DNA from: Acidobacteriota bacterium
GTDB lineage: Bacteria; Acidobacteriota; Polarisedimenticolia; J045
Direction: 5' to 3'
DNA: 5,785 bases
Assembly (NCBI GenBank): GCA_024276295.1
Contig: JAJRXN010000373.1
Span: 1-5,785, forward strand
The translations under genes and the position numbers were made by a program. The notes under the pieces were generated by a model, which had not been told where the DNA came from, did no database searches, and worked only from the letters and a program-made list of their open reading frames with translations. This document shows positions 1 to 5,785 of this stretch, piece after piece; position 1 is the stretch's first letter; every line of letters starts with the position of its first letter.

Positions 1-813
1 GTGCAGGCAGGCCAGCCGGTCGCCAGGATCCTCGGGCGGGACGTGGAGGTCGCCGCCCGGCTCGCCGCGGCCGAGCAGGGCTATCGCAGCGCGCTGGCCG
101 AACTGGAAGCCAAGCAGGCGCTGTTCGAGCAGGGACTGATCAGCCGGATCGATCTCAGTCGCGCCGAAAGCGCGGCGGCGGACGCACGCAACGAACTCGA
201 CCGGGCCCGTCTGACGATCGACCGGGCGACGCTGGCCAGCCCGATCGATGGCACGATCCTGCGGCTCGCGCGGCTCGACGACGGCCGGCCCGTCCCCGAC
301 GGGCAGAAGATCGCGGCGGGCTTCCTGGTCGCCGAGGTCGGCCCGATCGACCGTCTGGTCGCGGATGTCGATCTCGCCGGTGACGATGCGCTGCGTCTTC
401 GCCCCGGCATTCCGGCCCGCGTGCGCTATCCCGGACTCGACGGGCCGTTCTAGGCCCGCGTCGCGCGGATCGCGCCGCGCCAGGACGAGCAGACGCGGGC
501 GTTCCGCATCGAGGTCTCGATTCCCAACAGGGGTCTCAGGCTGCGACCGGGGATGGTCGTCACCGTCGAACTCGTGCTCGAGCGGCGGGAAGACGTGCCG
601 GTGGTCCCGCGCGAAGCGGTGACCGAGCGTCGCGGCCGGCCGGTCGTCTTCGTCCTCGAGGCGCAGAAGGCACGGCAGCGCGAGGTCCGGCTCGGCCTCG
701 GTGACGACCGGGTGGTCGAGATCGTCGAGGGCGTCTCGGTCGGCGAGCCGGTGATCGTCCGGGGACTCGAGACGCTGACAGACAAGACCCCGGTGCGTGA
801 CACGGGGGCGTGA
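1..813 (+). pseudogene. RND efflux periplasmic adaptor (HlyD/MFP family), 5'-partial, interrupted by in-frame TAG
   Basis: Periplasmic adaptor linking an inner-membrane RND permease to an outer-membrane channel. The frame is open at base 1. The first residues (VQAGQPVARI) look like the end of the first lipoyl half-motif, so the true start and signal peptide lie upstream and the GTG at base 1 is not taken as the start. Residues about 15-75 form the alpha-helical hairpin, with the typical 'LISRIDLSRAES' turn region. 'ATLASPIDGTI' (about 76-86) is the returning lipoyl strand. About 105-185 is the beta-barrel, including 'LRPGIPARVRY' and 'LRPGMVVTVEL', and about 195-265 is the membrane-proximal domain ('VPVVPREAVTERRGRPVVFV'). 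Codon 151 is TAG (451-453). The next codons resume in the same frame with adaptor sequence (ARVARIAPRQDEQTRAFRIE) up to TGA at 811-813, so the gene is broken by one codon and not by a frameshift. It could be a real nonsense mutation, a base error or a read-through site. The family call is firm; the pseudogene status is not. Confidence 0.85.
451..453 (+). other. In-frame amber codon inside the adaptor gene
   Basis: TAG sits between '...YPGLDGPF' and 'ARVARIAPR...' in an otherwise uninterrupted adaptor frame. A single base change from GAG, CAG, AAG, TCG, TGG or TAC would create it. GAG or CAG are plausible for a beta-barrel strand followed by a 'xVxxIxP' motif, which is a common pattern in this family. 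The nearest in-frame downstream ATG is at 553-555 and would give only an 86-residue C-terminal piece, lacking the hairpin and lipoyl domain. Neither fragment is expected to work as an adaptor. Confidence 0.9.
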
Positions 814-815
814 TG
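804..815 (+). promoter_or_regulatory. Translation start region and stop/start overlap, adaptor to permease 1
   Basis: The adaptor stop TGA (811-813) shares its last base with the ATG at 813-815. A GTG at 810-812 lies immediately before it in the same frame. A G-run at 804-808 ends 4 bases before the ATG but only 1 base before the GTG, so ATG at 813 is the better start, although the ribosome binding site is weak. The overlap suggests translational coupling, with ribosomes finishing the adaptor re-initiating on the permease. This is an inference from spacing. Confidence 0.5.
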
Positions 816-3800
816 TGCGGGCTGCCTGAGCTGGCCGTCCGCCGGCCGGTCGGCGTGCTGGTGATCGCGGCCGGATTCGCGCTGCTCGGCGCCGCGGCGT
901 GGACGTCGCTTCCGGTCGACCTGCTGCCCGACCTGCAGAGCCCGACCGTGGTGATCTCGCTGCGGGCCGGTGACCGTCCGCCGAGCGAGATGGAGCGGCG
1001 GTACGCCGAGCAGGTCGAGCAGCGGCTGTTCGCCGTCCGCGGCATCCGGCACGTGACCTCGATCGCGCGTCCGGGGCGGCTGATCACGCGCGTGCAGTTC
1101 ACCTGGCGCACGCCGATGGATCGGGCGACGGTCGAGGTGCAGAAGGCGATCAGCCCGCTCGGAGGCGACCCGGACGTCGACGAGCTGATCGTCCGCCGGC
1201 TCGATCCGCGCCAGGAACCGGTGCTGTCGATCGGCGTGCTGGCGCGTCCGGGCGGCCCGGACCTGGTCGAGCTGCGGCGGATCGTCCGCCGGCAGCTCGC
1301 GCCGGCCCTCGAGCGCCTGGCGGGCGTCGCGGAGGCGCGCGTGCTCGGTGGACGCGAGCTGGAAGTCGCCGTCGACGTCGACCCGGCGCGCCTCGAGGGT
1401 TACGGACTGACGATCGCCCTCCTCGACGAGCGCGTGCGCAACGCCAACGCCGATCTCGAGGCGGGCACGCTCGTGCAGGACGGCGAAGTGCTGGTCGTCC
1501 GCGGCCTGACCCGGTACCGGACCCCCGCGGACGTCGCGGAGGCCGTGGTGACGATCACGCGGGACCGGTCGGGCCGCCCGGTGCCGGTGAGGGTCGGCGA
1601 CCTGGCCGACGTGTCGTTTCGCGCGCGGCGGGTGACCCATCTCGTGCGCATCGACGGCGTCGAGGGGATCGGCCTGTCGATCCATCGCGAGGCCGGGGCC
1701 AACACCGTCGAGGTCTCCCGCACGGTCCGCGAGGAGCTGCCACGGCTGATGGCGGCCGCACCGGGCGTCGAGGCCCGCGTCATCAGCGACCAGGCGGCCC
1801 TGATCGAGGACGCCATCGGCGAGGTGGAATCGGCTGCTCTGGTCGGCGTCGCCCTGGCTGTCGTGGTGCTCGCCCTTTTCCTGCGCTCCTTCGGAGCCAC
1901 GCTGGTGGTGTCGCTCGCCGTGCCGATCTCGCTGCTGGTCACGCTACTCGGGTTCTCGCTCGCCGGGATGTCGCTCAACGTGATGACCCTCGGCGGCCTG
2001 GCTCTCGGGGCCGGCATGCTGGTCGACAACGCGATCGTGGTGGTCGAGAGCATCCACCGCCGACGGGCGCTGGGCGGCCCGGTGGCGGGCGCGATCTCCG
2101 CCGGCGCCTCCCAGGTCTCGGGAGCGATCGTCGCCAGCACGCTGACGACCTGCGCGGTGTTCCTGCCGGTGATCTTCGTGCGCGGGCTCGCCGCGCGGCT
2201 GGTCGCCGGACTCGCGTTCGCCGTCGTCGTGTCGCTGGTCGCCTCGCTGGCCGTCGCGCTGCTGGTCATCCCGGCCCTGGCGCGCTGGCTGGGAGCGGGG
2301 CGCGACGCCTCCGGAGGCGTGCCGGCCCGCCGCTTCGAGGAGTTCGTCGCCTCCTGGCTGCGCTGGCCGGTGACGATCGTCGGCGTCTCGCTGCTCCTGA
2401 TCGCGGGGGGCGCCGTGCTGCTCGGACGACTGGGGACCGAGCTGCTCCCGCCCTCGGACCCGCAGCAGCTCGCCGTGAGGCTGGTCGGGCCGCCCGGACA
2501 GGGCGTCGAGGCGACGGCGTCGAGCGTCGCGGCGGTCGAGGAGATCGTCCGCGCCACGGCCGGCAGACACCTGGTCGGGATGATGGCCGAGATCGGCCGG
2601 CTTCCGCTCGACGACCGGTCGATCCGCGAGGAGCTGGACGAGGAGAACACCGCGCGACTGATCGTGCGTCTCGATGCCCGCGGGCCGACGGCGCGCCGGT
2701 TCGTCGAGCAGATCCGGCCACAGGTGGAACGGCTGGCCGGAATCGAGGCGCGCTGGGACGTCGGGACGACGGCGCTGGCGCGGTCGCTCGGGACATCCGG
2801 CCCGCCGATCGTGGTCGAGCTGCAGTCCGATGTGCTCGAGGATCTCGTGCGTGCGGCGGAAGCCGTTGCGGGGGCGATGCGTGGAGAACCGGCGCTCTGG
2901 GACGTCGAGACCCCGTTCGAGGGCGGCCCTCCGGAGCTGCGCATCGAGCTCGACCGGCTGCGCGCGGACGCGCTCGGGATCGATCGGCGGGAACTCGAGA
3001 CGACCCTCGCCGCGGCGCTCGACGGGCGGCGGACGACCCGGATGGCGATCGGCGACGAGGAGTATCCGGTCGTCCTGCACCTGCCGGGGGGCACGATGCG
3101 CACGCTCGCACGCACGCCGCTGCGGGGGGACGGCGGTGCCCGGGCGACGGTCGGGACGGTGACCCGCTTCGAGATCGTCGAGAGCGTCCGGGAGATCCGC
3201 CGCCGCGACCAGCGGAGGATCGCCCGCGTGACGGCGCGCGTCGCGGGTGACCGGACGTACCCCGAGGCGCGGGCCGCGGCCCTGGCCGCCGCCGATCGTG
3301 CGGCGATCCCTCCCGGCGTGCGGGCCGTGCTGGCCGGAGAGGAGGAAGAGCGCGCCGAGACGGTCCGCCAGCTCGGGTTCGCCCTCGCGCTGGCGGTGGT
3401 GCTGGTATTCATGGTTCTGGCCGCCAGCTTCGAGTCCCTGGTCCATCCGCTGACCGTGCTGACCGCCCTTCCGCTCGGCCTGCCGGGCGTCGCGCTCGCG
3501 CTGGTGCCTTCCGGCCGGCCGCTCGGCGTGATGGCGATCATCGGGCTCGTGCTGCTGGCCGGCATCGCGGTCAACGACGCGATCCTACTCGTCGCCACGG
3601 CGCGCCAGCTCCAGCGGGAAGGCGTGCCGCGCCGGCAGGCGCTGGCGCGCGCGGCCGCGGTCAGGCTGCGGCCGATCCTGATGACCACGGCGACGACGGT
3701 GCTCGCGCTCGCTCCGCTGACCTTCGGTGGCGGCGAAGGCGCCGCACTGCGCGCACCACTGGCGCTGACCGTCATCGGCGGCCTGCTGGCCTCGACCGTG

Positions 3801-3875
3801 GGATCGCTGCTGGTCGTTCCGGCGGTCTACGAGCTGCTCGACCGGATCGGCGGCGGGAGCCGGGGCGTCGCATGA
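813..3875 (+). CDS. RND efflux permease 1 (AcrB/HAE-like inner-membrane transporter)
   Basis: Proton-driven inner-membrane pump of a tripartite efflux complex. It has 1020 residues from ATG 813, a normal length for the family, and appears intact. TM1 is about 13-30, after the typical 'ELAVRRPV' N-terminus, and is followed by 'LPVDLLPDL'. The first periplasmic porter/docking loop is about 31-338. TM2-TM6 are about 340-358, 362-383, 388-410, 437-456 and 465-489, and TM7 about 519-540. The second periplasmic loop is about 541-853, and TM8-TM12 about 855-871, 877-898, 905-928, 953-972 and 982-1010. TM4 carries 'GMLVDNAIVVVE' with D405-N406, where AcrB has D407-D408. TM10 carries 'GIAVNDAILLV', with N921-D922 at the place of AcrB K940-N941. 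I see no CusA-like methionine cluster, so an organic-substrate (HAE-type) pump is favoured over a metal pump, but the substrate is unknown. An upstream in-frame GTG (810) would add one residue. It overlaps both neighbours and probably shares their transcript. Confidence 0.95.
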   Translation: MCGLPELAVRRPVGVLVIAAGFALLGAAAWTSLPVDLLPDLQSPTVVISLRAGDRPPSEMERRYAEQVEQRLFAVRGIRHVTSIARPGRLITRVQFTWRTPMDRATVEVQKAISPLGGDPDVDELIVRRLDPRQEPVLSIGVLARPGGPDLVELRRIVRRQLAPALERLAGVAEARVLGGRELEVAVDVDPARLEGYGLTIALLDERVRNANADLEAGTLVQDGEVLVVRGLTRYRTPADVAEAVVTITRDRSGRPVPVRVGDLADVSFRARRVTHLVRIDGVEGIGLSIHREAGANTVEVSRTVREELPRLMAAAPGVEARVISDQAALIEDAIGEVESAALVGVALAVVVLALFLRSFGATLVVSLAVPISLLVTLLGFSLAGMSLNVMTLGGLALGAGMLVDNAIVVVESIHRRRALGGPVAGAISAGASQVSGAIVASTLTTCAVFLPVIFVRGLAARLVAGLAFAVVVSLVASLAVALLVIPALARWLGAGRDASGGVPARRFEEFVASWLRWPVTIVGVSLLLIAGGAVLLGRLGTELLPPSDPQQLAVRLVGPPGQGVEATASSVAAVEEIVRATAGRHLVGMMAEIGRLPLDDRSIREELDEENTARLIVRLDARGPTARRFVEQIRPQVERLAGIEARWDVGTTALARSLGTSGPPIVVELQSDVLEDLVRAAEAVAGAMRGEPALWDVETPFEGGPPELRIELDRLRADALGIDRRELETTLAAALDGRRTTRMAIGDEEYPVVLHLPGGTMRTLARTPLRGDGGARATVGTVTRFEIVESVREIRRRDQRRIARVTARVAGDRTYPEARAAALAAADRAAIPPGVRAVLAGEEEERAETVRQLGFALALAVVLVFMVLAASFESLVHPLTVLTALPLGLPGVALALVPSGRPLGVMAIIGLVLLAGIAVNDAILLVATARQLQREGVPRRQALARAAAVRLRPILMTTATTVLALAPLTFGGGEGAALRAPLALTVIGGLLASTVGSLLVVPAVYELLDRIGGGSRGVA
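3855..3875 (+). promoter_or_regulatory. Translation start region and ATGA overlap, permease 1 to permease 2
   Basis: The permease 2 ATG (3872-3874) and the permease 1 TGA (3873-3875) overlap by four bases as ATGA. Purine-rich candidates upstream are GGGAG at 3855-3859 (12 bases from the ATG, rather far) and GGGG at 3862-3865 (6 bases away). The overlap suggests coupled synthesis of the two permeases, as expected if they work together or are needed in fixed ratio. Coupling itself is inferred. Confidence 0.55.
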
Positions 3876-5785
3876 ACCTCGGCGCCGTCCCGGTGCGCCG
3901 GCCGATCGGCACCACGATGCTGTTCTCGGGCCTGGCGCTGCTCGGCGTGATCGGTCTGCTGCTGATGCCCGTCGAGCTGTTTCCGTCGCTGGTCGGCGAC
4001 ACCCTGTGGGTGACGTTCAACCGACCGGGCAGCGATCCCGAACTGGTCGAGCGCGAGCTGCTGATTCCGCTGGAAGGGCGGCTGGCGGCCCTCGGCGGGG
4101 TCAGCGAAACCGAAGCCTCGATCACCGGCTCGTCCGGCCAGTTGATGGTCCGCTTCGAGTCGGGCACCGACCTCGACGCCCGCGAACTCGAGCTGCGGCA
4201 GATCGCCGCCGAACTCCAGCGCGAGCAGCCGTTCGGCACCCTCGTCGACGTGTTCTCGTTCGACTTCGAGGCGCTCAGCCGGTTCGTGATGCTCGTCGAG
4301 GTGACCTCCGACGTGCCGCGCGAGGCACTCGACGATCTCGTCGAGCAGCGGGTCAGCCGCCCGCTGGCCTCGGTCGCCGGCGTGGCGCGCGTGATCAGCG
4401 CCGGCAGCGCGCCGCACGAGATCCGGGTGACGTTCGACCCCGAGCGGGGCCAGGCCCACGGCGTGCATCCGGGTGATCTGCTGTCCGCACTCTCGGCGGC
4501 GCTCGCGCGGCCGGGTTTCGTCGGGCGCGTCGAGCGGGCGTCGGGATGGCTCGGTGTCGTCGTCGACTCGCGACCGCCTGGCATCGCGTCGCTCGAGCGC
4601 GTGCGCGTGGTGCCGGGCCGAACGGTCGAGCTGCGTCACGTCGCCTCGATCGAGCGCACGACGTCGCGCCGGACCAACGCCTACCGCATCGGAGGCCGGC
4701 AGGCGATCTCGCTGATCGTGTTCAAGGAAGAGCAGGAGAACCTGGTGGCGGTCTGCCGCCGGCTGCGCGAGCAGCTTGCCCGACTCGATCGGGAGCTGTC
4801 GCCGCTCGGGCTGCATGTCGAGGCCGGGTTCGACGGCGGCCGCGAGATCGAGGGGCAGGTCGCCCGGCTGGCGCGGCTGGCGCTGGTCGGGTTCGTCATC
4901 GCGTTGCTGGTCCTGCTCGGGTTCCTGCGCGAACCACGCGCCGTGGCCGTGGTCGCCATCGCGGTCCCGGTCAGCCTGATGATCGCGCTCGGGGTGCTCT
5001 TCCTGGCCGGGGCGAGTCTGAACCTGATCACGCTGTTCGCGCTGGCGGTCGGCATCGGGATGCTGGTGGACAACGGGATCGTCGTCTACGAGGCGGTCCA
5101 GCGCCGGATCGAGCGCGGCGCCGCCGCCGAGGGAGCGGTGATCGGAGCCGTCGCCGTCACCGCGCGGGCGATCCTCGCCGCCAGCGCAACCAACGCGATC
5201 GTCTTCGCCCCGCTGCTGCTGCTCGACCTCGGTGACACGGTGCTCGAGGGGATCCTCGCCGTGATCGCGCTGGCGATCGTCACGCCGCTGGCCGCCTCGC
5301 TGCTGGTGGCGCTCGGGCTGGTGCCGATGCTCGCCCGTCGGCTCGCGGCGCCGGCGGCGGTGCGGCGGGTCATCCGGCTGCGGCGCCAGCGCATGGCCTT
5401 CGCCGGTCTCCCGCCACCCGACCGGGTGCGGGAGCTGTTCGCGGCGCTGCTGACGACGAGCCTGCGCCGGCCGTTCCCGATGCTCGCGACGACGGTCGTC
5501 GGAATCGCCGTTACGGTCATCGTGGGACTGCCGCTGCTCGGCATGAACGCCGCGCGCGGAGAGGCGGTGCGCGTTCCGGAAGTGCGCGTCGACATCTCGT
5601 TCGACCGCCAGCGGGAACTCGACGAGGCCGAGGCGCTGTTCGATCGGATCGAGGCCAGCGTGCCCGAGGACGACGCGGTCGAGCGGGTCTCGTCGTACGT
5701 CGAGCCGACCGGCGGATGGATCCAGGTCGGTCTCGCGGACGACGAGCGCGTCGTGCGCGAGCACCTGGCCGCACGGGTCCGTCGA
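3872..5785 (+). CDS. RND efflux permease 2 (AcrB/HAE-like), 3'-partial
   Basis: Second inner-membrane RND permease. It is open for 638 codons to the end of the window, so it is cut at the C-terminal side; family members are usually about 1000-1050 residues. The N-terminus 'AVPVRRPIGTTMLF' leads into TM1 (about 12-32), followed by 'MPVELFPSL'. The first periplasmic loop (about 33-335) includes 'RPGSDPELVERELLIPLEGRL' type PN1 sequence and 'GVARVISAG'. TM2 is about 338-355 and TM3 about 360-385. TM4 (about 388-410) carries 'GIGMLVDNGIVVYEAV' with D400-N401 at the proton-relay position. TM5 is about 425-445 and TM6 about 453-482, followed by an arginine-rich cytoplasmic stretch. TM7 is about 535-556, and then the second periplasmic loop begins. 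TM8-TM12, including the TM10 relay residues, lie outside. It is clearly related to permease 1 but divergent along its length, so it is an old paralogue and not a recent duplicate. With the shared adaptor it may form a mixed trimer or an alternative pump; this is inference. Confidence 0.93.
   Translation, partial: MNLGAVPVRRPIGTTMLFSGLALLGVIGLLLMPVELFPSLVGDTLWVTFNRPGSDPELVERELLIPLEGRLAALGGVSETEASITGSSGQLMVRFESGTDLDARELELRQIAAELQREQPFGTLVDVFSFDFEALSRFVMLVEVTSDVPREALDDLVEQRVSRPLASVAGVARVISAGSAPHEIRVTFDPERGQAHGVHPGDLLSALSAALARPGFVGRVERASGWLGVVVDSRPPGIASLERVRVVPGRTVELRHVASIERTTSRRTNAYRIGGRQAISLIVFKEEQENLVAVCRRLREQLARLDRELSPLGLHVEAGFDGGREIEGQVARLARLALVGFVIALLVLLGFLREPRAVAVVAIAVPVSLMIALGVLFLAGASLNLITLFALAVGIGMLVDNGIVVYEAVQRRIERGAAAEGAVIGAVAVTARAILAASATNAIVFAPLLLLDLGDTVLEGILAVIALAIVTPLAASLLVALGLVPMLARRLAAPAAVRRVIRLRRQRMAFAGLPPPDRVRELFAALLTTSLRRPFPMLATTVVGIAVTVIVGLPLLGMNAARGEAVRVPEVRVDISFDRQRELDEAEALFDRIEASVPEDDAVERVSSYVEPTGGWIQVGLADDERVVREHLAARVRR

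Noticed and set aside
553..813. A separate small gene of 86 residues starting at ATG 553
   Set aside because: It is the C-terminal end of the adaptor in the same frame as the upstream part. The ATG lies within the 'LRPGMVVTVEL' beta-barrel motif and is not a credible independent start.
1188..1294. The short direct repeat GATCGTCCGCCGGC, seen twice in permease 1
   Set aside because: Both copies fall in coding sequence encoding Ile-Val-Arg-Arg in a GC-rich gene with biased codons. There are only two copies and no array or element structure.
450..1685. A 411-codon minus-strand open frame spanning the adaptor end and the permease 1 start
   Set aside because: It crosses two well-supported plus-strand genes, has low-complexity Arg/Asp/His/Ser composition and no domain signature.
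1400..3775. A 791-codon open frame on the minus strand opposite permease 1
   Set aside because: It is a high-GC shadow. Its translation is dominated by Ser, Arg, Ala, Thr and Pro with no recognisable domain, and the plus strand is a clear full-length RND permease.
3827..5764. A 645-codon minus-strand open frame opposite permease 2, rich in His, Gln, Asp and Arg
   Set aside because: This composition is what antisense reading of Leu/Val/Ala/Ile-rich GC3-biased codons produces. The plus strand has a continuous RND permease with membrane segments and motifs in order.
1..5785. Possible promoters, terminators, tRNA genes, CRISPR arrays or mobile-element ends
   Set aside because: The window is coding from end to end with overlapping junctions. 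I saw no AT-rich promoter-like stretch, hairpin plus T-run, repeat-spacer pattern or inverted terminal repeats.

Overview
The window is a single, tightly packed, plus-strand operon segment encoding an RND-type (resistance-nodulation-division) tripartite efflux system. It holds three consecutive reading frames with no intergenic space: a periplasmic adaptor (membrane fusion protein, cut off at its 5' end), a complete RND permease of 1020 residues, and a second, different RND permease whose first 638 residues fall inside the window. The layout is adaptor - permease 1 - permease 2. The gene junctions are stop/start overlaps (TGATG at 811-815 and ATGA at 3872-3875), so the genes are probably co-transcribed and translationally coupled.

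The DNA is very GC-rich (about 70% or more by eye) with strong G/C third-position preference, which also produces long meaningless antisense reading frames. RND tripartite pumps of this kind indicate a bacterium with an outer membrane. Candidates are high-GC groups such as Gemmatimonadota, Acidobacteriota, Myxococcota or Proteobacteria, but nothing here fixes the phylum.

Region by region: 1-813 is the adaptor, from the end of its lipoyl domain through the alpha-helical hairpin, beta-barrel and membrane-proximal domain. It carries an in-frame TAG at 451-453, with good adaptor sequence continuing in the same frame on both sides. 813-3875 is permease 1, with all 12 expected membrane segments and two large periplasmic loops. 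3872-5785 is permease 2, covering TM1, the first periplasmic loop, TM2-TM7 and the start of the second periplasmic loop.

In a working system the permease(s) would use proton motive force to drive substrate from the periplasm or inner-membrane leaflet through the adaptor-sealed channel to an outer-membrane factor. No outer-membrane factor or regulator is in the window. Two different permeases behind one adaptor recall the MdtABC arrangement, so a heteromeric pump is possible. The substrate cannot be read from the sequence. The points most worth a second look are the in-frame stop in the adaptor, the tandem non-identical permeases, and the altered proton-relay residues in permease 1. I found no RNA gene, CRISPR array, mobile element or evidently new system.
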